Shown: piece by piece, positions 44,136 through 52,227 of the stretch
Layout: the number at the start of each line of letters is the position of its first letter
Numbering within the stretch: the stretch's first letter is position 1
NCBI GenBank assembly: GCA_041277045.1
Contig: JBGFSY010000003.1
Location: forward strand, 124,001 to 188,000
Direction of reading: 5' to 3'
Source: Reddybacter sp041277045
Lineage (GTDB): Bacteria > Pseudomonadota > Gammaproteobacteria > Pseudomonadales > Porticoccaceae
DNA length: 64,000 bases
Program-made: the position numbers and the translations under genes
Notes under the pieces: model-generated
The model's input: only the letters and a program-made list of their open reading frames with translations
Databases searched by the model: none
Told to the model about the DNA's origin: nothing

Positions 44136-45947
44136 ATGACGGATTACAAAGCACCAGTGCGTGACATTCGCTTTGTTCGCGACGAGGTATTTGACTACCC
44201 CGCGTTGTGGCAAGGTCTGTCCGGTTGTGAGGAGGCGACCCCCGATCTAGTTGAGGCTGTTGTCGAAGCAATGGCCACCTTTTGTGAGGAGGAGCTGGCG
44301 CCGCTCAATCAGTCCGGTGACGCAGAGGGCTGCACCTGGGCGAAGGAGGGTGTGACCACACCGAGCGGTTTTAAAGAGGCTTATAAAGCTTACGCTGAGA
44401 GTGGCTGGGCTGGGCTGACTAGCCCCGAGCAATATGGGGGGCAAGCCTTGCCGCCGTCAATGGAAAGTATTCTCAATGAATTTGCTGGCAGCGCGAATTG
44501 GGCCTGGAGTATGTATCCGTTTTTGGCGAAAGGTGCGCGGGCAACAATTCTCGCCCACGCCAGCCAGGACTTGATTGATCAGTATGTGCCGAAAATGGTG
44601 GCGGGGCAGTGGACCGGTACCATGTGCCTCACCGAGGCCCACTGTGGCACCGACCTGGGTATGCTACGTACTAAGGCTGAGCCCAATGCCGATGGCAGTT
44701 ACGCCATTACGGGCAGCAAGATTTTTATCTCCTCGGGCGACCACGACATGGTCGATAATATTGTCCATATCGTTATTGCTCGCCTGCCTGATGCGCCTCC
44801 TGGCACCAAGGGTATTTCTCTGTTCCTAGTGCCGAAGTGTTTGCCAGGTGCCGATGACAGTTTGGCTGAAAATGGCGTTAGCTGTGGCTCCATCGAGCAT
44901 AAGATGGGCATCAATGCTAATGCCACCTGTGTCATTAATTTTGATGGTGCCACGGGCTTTTTGTTGGGTGAACTCAATCGCGGCCTCAATTGCATGTTCA
45001 CCTTTATGAACACGGCTCGGGTTGGCACGGCGATTCAGGGTATTGCCCACGGTGAGCTCGCCCTGCAGGGTGCGACTAAATACGCTCGCGAGCGCCTGCA
45101 AATGCGCTCGTTGAGCGGGCCAAAAAACCCTGATGGCCCGGCCGATGCGATTATTGTTCATCCCGATGTGCGCCGCATGTTGTTAACCATTAAGTCGCTG
45201 ACCGAAGGCAATCGTCTGCTGGCTCACTACCTGTCCTCTTTCCTCGATATCACCAAACTCAGCGAAGATGAGGCAGAGCGCCAGCGCGCCGAGGATTTAC
45301 TGGCGCTGCTAACGCCCATTGCCAAGGGCTTTATGACCGAGACCGGCTTTGAATGCGCTAGTCATGGGGTGCAGGTTTTTGGCGGCCACGGTTATATCAG
45401 CGAGTGGGGGATGGAGCAGAATATGCGCGATGCCCGCATTGCCATGATTTACGAGGGCACCAACGGCATTCAGGCCCTCGACCTGCTTGGGCGCAAGGTG
45501 CTGGCTTCGAAGGGCAAGTTGCTCGGTGGCTTTATTGCAGAGGTGAGTGCCTGGTGTGGCGCTGAAAGCGGTAGCAGTATTAAAGCTGAGCGACTACCGG
45601 CACTCACCGCTGCTCTCGCCCAGTGGCAGGCATTGACTCAGGACGTTGGTATGAAAGCCCTACAAAACCCGGAAGAGGTGGGTGCGGCTTCTTTTGATTA
45701 TTTGATGTATTCGGGCTATGTAGTGCTGGCTTACCTGTGGCTGCGTGCCGCCGAGGTGGCTGAAACGAAGCTGGGTGAAGATAGTGAAGAGAAAGACTTT
45801 TATACCGCCAAATTAGAGACCACACGCTTCTACTTTGATCGTATACTACCGCGCATTCAAACCCTGGCTGTGACCATCAGCGTCGGTGCAGATTCTTTGA
45901 TGGCCATGGATGAGTCGCGCTTTGTTGTCGGTCTTGAACTTGATTAG
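44136..45947 (+). CDS. acyl-CoA dehydrogenase with C-terminal extension (DmdC/long FadE-like)
   Basis: FAD-dependent acyl-CoA dehydrogenase of the longer (about 600 aa) group that carries an extra C-terminal helical domain, as do DmdC-type 3-methylthiopropanoyl-CoA and some fatty-acyl-CoA dehydrogenases. CLTEAHCGTDLGMLRT is the FAD/substrate motif. GHGYISEWGMEQNMRDARIAMIYEGTNGIQALDLLGRK carries the catalytic Glu region (IYEGTNG). The C-terminus (about 460-600) is the added domain. GTG 44127 is possible, but ATG 44136 has AGGG 8 bp before it and begins MTDYKAP. The product is 603 aa. Substrate unproven. Confidence 0.9.
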   Translation: MTDYKAPVRDIRFVRDEVFDYPALWQGLSGCEEATPDLVEAVVEAMATFCEEELAPLNQSGDAEGCTWAKEGVTTPSGFKEAYKAYAESGWAGLTSPEQYGGQALPPSMESILNEFAGSANWAWSMYPFLAKGARATILAHASQDLIDQYVPKMVAGQWTGTMCLTEAHCGTDLGMLRTKAEPNADGSYAITGSKIFISSGDHDMVDNIVHIVIARLPDAPPGTKGISLFLVPKCLPGADDSLAENGVSCGSIEHKMGINANATCVINFDGATGFLLGELNRGLNCMFTFMNTARVGTAIQGIAHGELALQGATKYARERLQMRSLSGPKNPDGPADAIIVHPDVRRMLLTIKSLTEGNRLLAHYLSSFLDITKLSEDEAERQRAEDLLALLTPIAKGFMTETGFECASHGVQVFGGHGYISEWGMEQNMRDARIAMIYEGTNGIQALDLLGRKVLASKGKLLGGFIAEVSAWCGAESGSSIKAERLPALTAALAQWQALTQDVGMKALQNPEEVGAASFDYLMYSGYVVLAYLWLRAAEVAETKLGEDSEEKDFYTAKLETTRFYFDRILPRIQTLAVTISVGADSLMAMDESRFVVGLELD

Positions 45948-45993
45948 AAGTCGGACTAACGCGCGCTTAACATCCTCCCGAATTTAGAGGTAA

Positions 45994-46185
45994 ATGATTG
46001 TGGATAAAAACGACAAGTTGTCCCCCGAAGACCAGGCGCGGGTTGACGAGTACCTGTCTCTGTCAACGCATCAGGTTGAGCGTAGGCCCTACAGCCCCTG
46101 GAAATTACTGTTGGTGCTGTGGGCCGTGGTTAGTGTATTGGGTGGCCTGAGCTACTATTTCGCCTGGGTCAATGATGTGCTTTAA
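45994..46185 (+). CDS. DUF3094 family small membrane protein
   Basis: Short protein (63 aa) of unknown function with one C-terminal membrane helix (WKLLLVLWAVVSVLGGLSYYF). LSPEDQARVDEYLSLSTHQVERRPYSPW is the DUF3094 signature. ATG 45994 is only 3 bp from GAGG, so GTG 46000 (9 bp spacing) may be the real start, giving 61 aa. It follows the long acyl-CoA dehydrogenase gene by 46 bp and is probably cotranscribed. This family is common in Pseudomonas and relatives. Confidence 0.85.
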   Translation: MIVDKNDKLSPEDQARVDEYLSLSTHQVERRPYSPWKLLLVLWAVVSVLGGLSYYFAWVNDVL

Positions 46186-46332
46186 CGGCTAGCAAAGGCC
46201 CGCCCGTTTTAATTGACAGCAGGGGCAGAGCTTAGCTCAGGCCATTTAAACCTGTTTAGCCAGCGGACGGCACATTTACCGCTTGGCGTTTTTCAGTCGC
46301 AGCCCTTGCTTCCTTTTCTGTAAACATCTTTT

Positions 46333-46362
46333 ATACCGATGCTTTATATAAAGCATCGGTAT
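46333..46362. repeat. 30-bp perfect palindrome upstream of acyl-CoA dehydrogenase gene
   Basis: ATACCGATGCTTTAT (46333-46347) is followed at once by its exact reverse complement (46348-46362), with no spacer. It ends 38 bp before the ATG of the acyl-CoA dehydrogenase gene, where an operator or leader hairpin would lie. It also lies 150 bp past DUF3094 and could be a transcript end, but the following bases (TTTGAG) make a poor T-tract. Confidence 0.6.
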
Positions 46363-46400
46363 TTTGAGAACTTTTCACTTCGACGAGACGAAGACATATT

Positions 46401-47561
46401 ATGAGCAGCACGAATTCGAACTACCCTGAAATCCGCGAAGCGGTGGCCAAACTTTGCAGTAATTTCCCCGGTGAATATTGGCGTGCCCTCGACGATACCG
46501 ATACCTACCCAAGCGAATTCGTGCAGGCTTTGACCGATGCCGGTTTTCTCTCGGTGTTGATCCCCGAGGAATACGGTGGTGCGGGTCTGCCCATTGGTGC
46601 GGGTTGTGCGATCCTCGAGGAAATCCAGCGCAGCGGTTGTAACGGCGGCGCCTGCCACGCCCAGATGTACACCATGGGCACCTTGCTGCGCCACGGCACG
46701 GAAGAGCAGAAGAAAAAGTACCTGCCCGGCATTGCCGAGGGTTCGCTGCGCTTGCAGGCCTTTGGTGTTACCGAGCCGACCAGCGGTACCGATACCACGC
46801 GCATTCGCACCATGGCGGTACGCGATGGCGACGATTACATCATCAACGGCCAAAAGGTGTTTATCTCCCGCACCGAGCACTCCGACCTGATGGTCTTACT
46901 GACACGCACCACGCCCCGTGATGAGTGCAAGAAGCCCTCCGACGGCATGTCTGTATTTTTGGTCGATATGCGTGAAGTGCTGGGTAATGGCCTGACCATT
47001 AACCCGATTAAAACCATGCTCAACCATGCCACTACCGAATTGTTTTTTGACAATATGCGTGTACCGGCGGCGAATATGCTCGGTGCCGAGGGCAAGGGCT
47101 TTAAGTGCATTCTCGATGGCATGAACGCCGAGCGCATTCTGATTGCCTCCGAGTGCATCGGCGATGCCCGCTTCTTTGTCGAGCGCGCCAGTGCCTACGC
47201 CTGTGAGCGCGAAGTCTTTGGTCGGCCCATCGGCCAAAACCAGGGCGTTCAATTCCCCATCGCCCGCAATTACATTGAAACCGAGGCGGCGGCGCTGATG
47301 GTTAACAACGCCGCCAGTCTGTTCGACGAGGGCAAGCCCTGTGGCTCCGAGGCCAATATGTGCAAGCTGGTGGCCTCCGAGGCCTCTTGGCATGCCGCAG
47401 ATACCTGCCTACAAACTCACGGCGGTTTTGGCTATGCCCAGGAGTATGATATTGAGCGCAAGTTTCGCGAGACCCGGCTCTATCAAACCGCGCCAATCTC
47501 CACTAACTTGATTCTCTCCCATGTTGGTATCCACGAGCTTGGCATGCCTAAATCCTTTTAA
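46401..47561 (+). CDS. acyl-CoA dehydrogenase family protein (catabolic cluster)
   Basis: FAD enzyme of acyl-CoA alpha,beta-oxidation. FGVTEPTSGTDTTRIRT is the FAD/substrate motif, and TCLQTHGGFGYAQEYDIERKFRETRL is the C-terminal signature. The N-terminal segment PEIREAVAKLCSNFPGEYW is longer than in short-chain types but total length is 386 aa. It begins the run leading to the hydratase (62 bp downstream) and lyase genes. In other Proteobacteria such dehydrogenases lie beside mesaconyl-C4-CoA hydratase-like genes, so a succinyl- or methylsuccinyl-type substrate is plausible, not shown. The 30-bp palindrome is just upstream. Confidence 0.9.
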   Translation: MSSTNSNYPEIREAVAKLCSNFPGEYWRALDDTDTYPSEFVQALTDAGFLSVLIPEEYGGAGLPIGAGCAILEEIQRSGCNGGACHAQMYTMGTLLRHGTEEQKKKYLPGIAEGSLRLQAFGVTEPTSGTDTTRIRTMAVRDGDDYIINGQKVFISRTEHSDLMVLLTRTTPRDECKKPSDGMSVFLVDMREVLGNGLTINPIKTMLNHATTELFFDNMRVPAANMLGAEGKGFKCILDGMNAERILIASECIGDARFFVERASAYACEREVFGRPIGQNQGVQFPIARNYIETEAAALMVNNAASLFDEGKPCGSEANMCKLVASEASWHAADTCLQTHGGFGYAQEYDIERKFRETRLYQTAPISTNLILSHVGIHELGMPKSF

Positions 47562-47622
47562 TACATGGGGTTGCCTAATTTTTATAAGCTATTTTATTTA
47601 AAGTGATTACTAAGGTTTTGCA

Positions 47623-48474
47623 ATGACAGCGATTGATTTAGAGTACTTGAAGCAGTGGGAGGGCAAGACTGAAACCCACCACGATGTGGTCTCACTGGTG
47701 ACCGGCCAGGCCATGGCGGCCACCCTCGATTGGGATGAGCTACCCCAGGCTGGCGACACGCTAGCCAAGCCCGGCCACTGGCTGCACTTTTTACCCACCG
47801 CTAGACAGTCCGACATCAGTACCGATGGCCATCCGAAGAAGGGCGGTTTTTTGCCCCCGGTGCCTTTACCGCGACGTATGTGGGCCTCGGGCAAAGTCGA
47901 TTTTCACGCAGCTCTGCAGATTGGCGACGCGCTGCGCCGCGTCAGCACGGTGAAGAGTGTGACCCACAAGCAGGGTGGCAGTGGCAACCTGGTCTTCGTC
48001 GTTGTTGAGCACGAAATATACAGTGGCGATACCCTGGCGATTAGCGATACGCAAAACCTCGTTTACCGGGAAGACCCCGCTCCCGGCGCGCCTGCACCGA
48101 AGCCGATGACACCGAAGTTTGAGGCTGAGTTCAGCCGTGAAGTGATGCCCGATCCGGTGCTGCTGTTTCGTTTTTCAGCCCTAACCTTTAACAGTCACCG
48201 CATCCACTACGACCGCAACTACGCGATGAATGAAGAGGGCTACGCCGGTTTGGTGGTACACGGCCCCTTGAGTGCGACCTTGTTACTCGACCTGGTGCGC
48301 AGTGAATTGCCCGATGCTGAGATTGCCCACTATGATTATCGAGCCGTGCGGCCCTTGATTGATGGCAATGCCTTCAAAATTCAGGGTTGTCGCAGTGATG
48401 AGGGTCTTAACCTGTGGGTTGTCGACCACGAAGGTGCGATGACCATGCAAGCCAAAGTCGTTTTAAAGGCATAA
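47623..48474 (+). CDS. FAS1/MaoC-type hydratase resembling mesaconyl-C4-CoA hydratase
   Basis: Two-hotdog-fold hydratase (283 aa), the length of Chloroflexus Meh. N-terminal FAS1-like dehydratase segment has PLPRRMWASGKVDFH, and the C-terminal MaoC-like half has FRFSALTFNSHRIHYDRNYA (catalytic-region Asp/His) followed by GYAGLVVHGPLSATLLLDL. The proposed reaction is hydration of mesaconyl-C4-CoA to (S)-citramalyl-CoA. Other members hydrate 3-methylfumaryl- or itaconyl-type esters, so the substrate is inference. Support comes from the adjacent CitE-like lyase (65 bp downstream) and the Mct-like transferase at 59964. It starts 62 bp after an acyl-CoA dehydrogenase gene. Confidence 0.83.
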   Translation: MTAIDLEYLKQWEGKTETHHDVVSLVTGQAMAATLDWDELPQAGDTLAKPGHWLHFLPTARQSDISTDGHPKKGGFLPPVPLPRRMWASGKVDFHAALQIGDALRRVSTVKSVTHKQGGSGNLVFVVVEHEIYSGDTLAISDTQNLVYREDPAPGAPAPKPMTPKFEAEFSREVMPDPVLLFRFSALTFNSHRIHYDRNYAMNEEGYAGLVVHGPLSATLLLDLVRSELPDAEIAHYDYRAVRPLIDGNAFKIQGCRSDEGLNLWVVDHEGAMTMQAKVVLKA

Positions 48475-48539
48475 ATACAGAGGCTCTCGTAGATAAAGAG
48501 AGGCCTTCGTCAATAAAGAAAGACCCTGAGGAAATAAGC

Positions 48540-49430
48540 GTGAATCAAGAAGATCTCCCCCTATGGCGCTCGGCGCTATTTGTGCCCGCCAATGTTGAAA
48601 AGTTTGTCGCCAAGGCCCATACCCGTGGTGCCGATGCGATTATTCTCGATCTTGAAGACAGTGTGATTTTGTCGGAAAAAGACAATGCCCGTAATGTTGT
48701 GCCCGCTGCGGCGGCAACGGTTGCCGGACATGGCCTCGATGTGTTGGTGCGCATTAACCGCCCCTGGCGTTTGGCCGTGCGCGACCTCGAAGCCGCTGTC
48801 TGCAAAGACGTGCACACCATCGCCATACCGAAAGTTGCCAGTGCTGACCATATTCAATTTATTGCCGAGGTGATCGATGAGCTGGAGGTGGAAAAACAAC
48901 TGCCCCACGGCCACACACGTATCCTCGCCTTTATTGAAGGACTTGATGGCCTAGAGAATATCGACGCTATCGCTGCGGCATCCGACCGGGTGTTGGGTGT
49001 GTTTATTGGTGCCGAGGACTTCTCCTCCGAAGTGGGTATGGAGCCGAGCGAAATCGGCTTAATGTACCCAAACCAGCGTGCGGTATTTGCCGCCCGTAAA
49101 GCCGGCGTGTTGCCCTTGGGTTTTGTTGGCTCCATTGCCGATTACTCTGACCTCGATGCCTTCCGCGCGAAAATCCGCCAGGCCAAGCAGCTGGGCTTTA
49201 GCGGTGCCCTGGGTATTCACCCCAGCCAGATCAGCATTATGAATGAAGAGTTTATGCCCTCTGCTGAAGCGGTTGAGCACGCAACGGGCTTACTAGCCGC
49301 TTACGAAGAAGGCTTGGCTGCAGGTCGTGGTGCCGTTGAATACAAAGGTAAAATGATCGACGCCCCGGTAGTTGCTCGCGCTGAAGAAACTTTGCGTAAG
49401 CATCGTGCTTTGAGCGCAAAGCAGGCCTGA
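48540..49430 (+). CDS. HpcH/HpaI (CitE-like) CoA-ester lyase, probable citramalyl-CoA lyase
   Basis: TIM-barrel lyase that cleaves a beta-hydroxyacyl-CoA such as citramalyl-CoA to pyruvate and acetyl-CoA. Motifs are LFVPANVEKFVAKAHTRGADAIILDLEDSV (shared with CitE; metal Glu in DLEDS), VRINRPW, AFIEGLDGLENI and GIHPSQI. The frame extends to 48414 and overlaps the hydratase gene, but GTG 48540 has GAGG 8 bp before it and begins the family's N-terminus, giving 296 aa. Function from context: it follows a mesaconyl-C4-CoA hydratase-like gene by 65 bp. Malyl-CoA cleavage is an alternative. Confidence 0.88.
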   Translation: MNQEDLPLWRSALFVPANVEKFVAKAHTRGADAIILDLEDSVILSEKDNARNVVPAAAATVAGHGLDVLVRINRPWRLAVRDLEAAVCKDVHTIAIPKVASADHIQFIAEVIDELEVEKQLPHGHTRILAFIEGLDGLENIDAIAAASDRVLGVFIGAEDFSSEVGMEPSEIGLMYPNQRAVFAARKAGVLPLGFVGSIADYSDLDAFRAKIRQAKQLGFSGALGIHPSQISIMNEEFMPSAEAVEHATGLLAAYEEGLAAGRGAVEYKGKMIDAPVVARAEETLRKHRALSAKQA

Positions 49431-49611
49431 TCGTAAATGTATAAAGGCGAGTCTTTTCTCATGATTCGCAGTAAATACATCCCTGTAGGCTCGTGTTGGT
49501 GTCCATACCTCTAACGGTCATGAACAAAGACGAACCTTTACCGTAAATAACTGGGCTGTCAGGTGCTTCTTGACGGTCGTTAATAACATTAAATCAACAA
49601 AGGAAAAGACC

Positions 49612-50409
49612 ATGACCGAAGCCGTATTGTACGAACAGACGGGTCGCATCGTGACCATCACGCTGAACCAGCCAGAGACACGCAATGCCTTGTCTGATGT
49701 GTTGGTGCCACGCCTGATTGAAAAACTGAACCAGGCCGAGAATGATGAAGGTGTGAGTTGTGTGATCCTCACCGGTGCCGGTAAAAGCTTCTCCTCCGGT
49801 GGCAATCTGAAAGAAATTCGCGCCATGACCCAGGAGAAGAAACTCTCCACCCATCAGATTCGCAACTGGTATCTGGATATGATCCAGCAGATTCCCCGCA
49901 CCATGGAGAAGATGACCGTGCCGGTAATTTGTGCCGTCAACGGCCACGCCATTGGTGCGGGCTGCGATTTAACCATGATGTGTGATATCCGTATCGCCTC
50001 TGAAAAAGCCCTGTTTGCCGAGAGCTTTATGCGCGTTGGTTTAATTCCTGGTGATGGCGGTGCTTGGTTCTTGCCTCGGGTGATTGGCCTGTCTCGCGCC
50101 TGTGAGATGAGCTACACCTGCGACATGATCGATGCCACGAAGGCCGACAAGTGGGGCATGGTCTCCGATATCGTCGCCCCCGAAGCCCTGCTCGATGCGG
50201 CTATGGCCGTGGCCAAGCGCATTGTCGCCCACCCCCCTCTGGGTATTCGCTATGCTAAAAAGCTCTTGGTCGAGTCGCAAAATATGCCGCTCTCCGGCGC
50301 CCTTGAAATGGCGGCGGGCATGCAGGCCACCCTACAAAACACCGAAGACCATCTTGAAGCGATAGATGCCGCCCTGGAAAAACGCGAGCCGCAATTTAAA
50401 GGCCGCTAA
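49612..50409 (+). CDS. enoyl-CoA hydratase/isomerase (crotonase)
   Basis: Crotonase-fold enzyme of 265 aa acting on an enoyl-CoA. SPINE: the oxyanion region GAGKSFSSGGNLKEI, HAIGAGCDLTMMCDIRIAS and FAESFMRVGLIPGDGG, where the Glu of AESF and of ACEMSY match the two catalytic glutamates of enoyl-CoA hydratases. ATG 49612 has AAAGGA 7 bp upstream. The frame extends to 49570 without an RBS. It lies 181 bp after the lyase gene, so it may be a separate transcript. A stem at 50425-50453 follows. Substrate unknown. Confidence 0.9.
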   Translation: MTEAVLYEQTGRIVTITLNQPETRNALSDVLVPRLIEKLNQAENDEGVSCVILTGAGKSFSSGGNLKEIRAMTQEKKLSTHQIRNWYLDMIQQIPRTMEKMTVPVICAVNGHAIGAGCDLTMMCDIRIASEKALFAESFMRVGLIPGDGGAWFLPRVIGLSRACEMSYTCDMIDATKADKWGMVSDIVAPEALLDAAMAVAKRIVAHPPLGIRYAKKLLVESQNMPLSGALEMAAGMQATLQNTEDHLEAIDAALEKREPQFKGR

Positions 50410-50424
50410 CTGGGCGCTGCTGTC

Positions 50425-50453
50425 CACCAGCAGGTGCCTGGGCCCTGCTGGTG
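50425..50453 (+). terminator. probable terminator after enoyl-CoA hydratase gene
   Basis: CACCAGCAGG (50425-50434) and CCTGCTGGTG (50444-50453) pair exactly around a 9-nt loop, 15 bp past the stop. A pyrimidine-rich CTTCCTTCTTACTT follows, an imperfect T-tract. It separates the upstream genes from the monooxygenase transcript. Confidence 0.55.
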
Positions 50454-50674
50454 CTTCCTTCTTACTTCACCGCCTCCGCCTTGTTGATGCTCTCTCTAAT
50501 CAGATCTGGCTTTTATGCTTGGCTGCGCTTGGGCGCCCGTTGTGCCGTATCGATGCGGTCACTTTGTTCGGGTTGTGTCAATATGCGTCATTTTTCTTGA
50601 CATTATCATCTCGCTCTACCAGCAGGCAGGGCTAACCCTCTGAAAAATATATAGTTAATCTACCCCTTTTTTTT

Positions 50675-50690
50675 TGGCATAAACCCTGCC
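50675..50690 (+). promoter_or_regulatory. candidate sigma-54 (-24/-12) promoter of the monooxygenase gene
   Basis: TGGCATAAACCCTGCC has GG and GC exactly 10 nt apart, and matches TGGCA and TGC of the sigma-54 consensus (TGGCAC, then TTGC). It lies 146 bp before ATG 50836. A sigma-54 activator gene (61279-63282) is in the same cluster. TATAAT at 50692 could instead be a sigma-70 -10 box, but the -35 position is only a T-run. Confidence 0.4.
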
Positions 50691-50835
50691 CTATAATTTG
50701 GCTGTGCTCTGGGTATTTTTAATTCGGTCCTAGTAGCACAGCTGTTAATGCCAGTCCTGCAAGATAAGTAGGACGGTTCAATTTACTGGGCTTATTCTTT
50801 TGGGTAGACCCTTAAGCGATACTAGAGGAAAGGTT

Positions 50836-52029
50836 ATGGAAGTAGGTGCTTTTTACATGCCCGTGGTGGGCAACAAAGAAGAAATTGAAAAAGGTATGGC
50901 GGGTAAGCGTACCGACCTGTACCAAGAAATGCTCAAAGAGCTTACCGAGCAAGTTCAGTATATGGATGAGCACGGTTATTACGGTATGGGGACAACCGAG
51001 CATCATTTTCATATTGAAGGTGAAGAGGTCTCTACTAACCCGGTGTTGTTGAACCTGTATTTCGGTATGCAAACCAAGAATATGAAATTTGGTCAGCTGG
51101 GTAATGTGCTACCGGCCCACAACCCGGTGCGCTTGGCCGAAGATATCGCCATGGTCGATCAAATGTTGGGTGGCCGTACCTTCGCCGGTTTCGCCCGCGG
51201 TTATCAGCCACGCTGGGTGTCGACTCTTGGTCAGCAAATGAATGGCATGGCCGATGCCAATGAGCTGGGTGCCGATGCCTATGACGCCTTGAAGAAAGAG
51301 GTTTATTACGATCATTTCGATATCATTATGAAGGCTTGGTCGAACGATACTTTTTCCCACAACAGTAAATTCTGGCAAATTCCCACACCAAACACCTTCT
51401 GGAAAACTCATGAAGTGACGCGTAAATACGGCCAGGGTGTTGATGAAAAGGGCATTTTGACAGAAATCGGTATTGCCCCGCCGACGTACAACAAGCGTAT
51501 GCCCGACCTGTTTCAACCCTTTAGCGTATCGGCGAGTTCTATTGAGTGGGCTCAGGAAAATGATGTAACGCCGATCACCATCATTACCAATAAAGAGCTT
51601 GCGCAAAGCCATATTCGCGCAGCAAAAGACGCCGCTGATAAGGCTGGCAAGCCCTATCGCATGGGTATGACCCGCGAGGTCTACGTTGCCGATACCGACG
51701 AAGAGGCTTATGAAATTGCCAAGAACGGCGGCAATTATATATGGTGTAACTTCTTCCAACCCTTTGGCTTTAATGCTGCGGTGGCCAACCCCGGTGAGTC
51801 GCCCTTCGATGTGCCCAATAACTTTGAAACCATGGTTGAGCGTGGCCTGGTGATCTACGGCAGTCCCGACACGGTGAAGCGCAAGCTCGAAGCCCTGTTT
51901 ACCGACTTGCCCTGCGACTACTTCTGGCTCTTCACCTACAATGGTTTGGTGCCCCAAGCTAAAATGATGCGCCATTACGAGCTATTGACCGAGCAAGTAC
52001 TGCCACATTTTACTGACAAAATTAAGTAG
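50836..52029 (+). CDS. luciferase-like monooxygenase (LLM) family flavin-dependent oxidoreductase
   Basis: TIM-barrel enzyme of the bacterial luciferase family, which uses FMN/FADH2 from a reductase or, in some members, F420. Length is 397 aa. Family segments are GYYGMGTTEHHFHIEGEE (about 49-66), LPAHNPVRLAEDIAMVDQMLGGR and the FAGFARGYQPRW loop. These read as the FMN/luciferase type, but F420 use cannot be excluded, since an FO synthase is encoded at the window's left end. It could oxidise a ketone (Baeyer-Villiger type) or another substrate. ATG 50836 has AGAGGAAAGG upstream; the frame begins at 50800. A terminator follows, so it is transcribed separately. Confidence 0.87.
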   Translation: MEVGAFYMPVVGNKEEIEKGMAGKRTDLYQEMLKELTEQVQYMDEHGYYGMGTTEHHFHIEGEEVSTNPVLLNLYFGMQTKNMKFGQLGNVLPAHNPVRLAEDIAMVDQMLGGRTFAGFARGYQPRWVSTLGQQMNGMADANELGADAYDALKKEVYYDHFDIIMKAWSNDTFSHNSKFWQIPTPNTFWKTHEVTRKYGQGVDEKGILTEIGIAPPTYNKRMPDLFQPFSVSASSIEWAQENDVTPITIITNKELAQSHIRAAKDAADKAGKPYRMGMTREVYVADTDEEAYEIAKNGGNYIWCNFFQPFGFNAAVANPGESPFDVPNNFETMVERGLVIYGSPDTVKRKLEALFTDLPCDYFWLFTYNGLVPQAKMMRHYELLTEQVLPHFTDKIK

Positions 52030-52035
52030 CTTGGC

Positions 52036-52078
52036 ACACTCAAGCCCCTTATTTTTATCTAGGGGTTTGAGTGTTATT
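52036..52078 (+). terminator. intrinsic terminator after the monooxygenase gene
   Basis: ACACTCAAGCCCCT (52036-52049) pairs with AGGGGTTTGAGTGT (52061-52074), with one G-U pair. The loop is T-rich and TTATTTT follows. It marks the monooxygenase as monocistronic. Confidence 0.75.
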
Positions 52079-52227
52079 TTCTACCCGAAGTTAGCAGTGT
52101 TATTGACAAGGTGGCTTAACTTTTTTGTTACTTGTTGGTAGCGGGTTCGAATTTGAACATAATTACGTTAAACTCCGGGCCTTTCAATTTGGGCGGTTCC
52201 TGCCCTTAGCCAACTGGAAGCGTGTAT

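Larger units (their letters stand above)
50410..50835. other. 426-bp intergenic region upstream of the luciferase-like monooxygenase
   Basis: No convincing gene. It contains the stem above and, at 50675-50690, a -24/-12-like element (listed separately), followed by TATAAT at 50692-50697. The RBS for the next gene is AGAGGAAAGG just before ATG 50836. Confidence 0.6.

Noticed and set aside
48414..48539. Longer start of the CitE-like lyase
   Set aside because: It would overlap the hydratase gene by 61 bp and shows no family sequence. GTG 48540 has a good RBS.
51109..51975. 288-codon open frame on the minus strand
   Set aside because: Antisense to the luciferase-like monooxygenase gene, which has the family motifs. 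No RBS or family.
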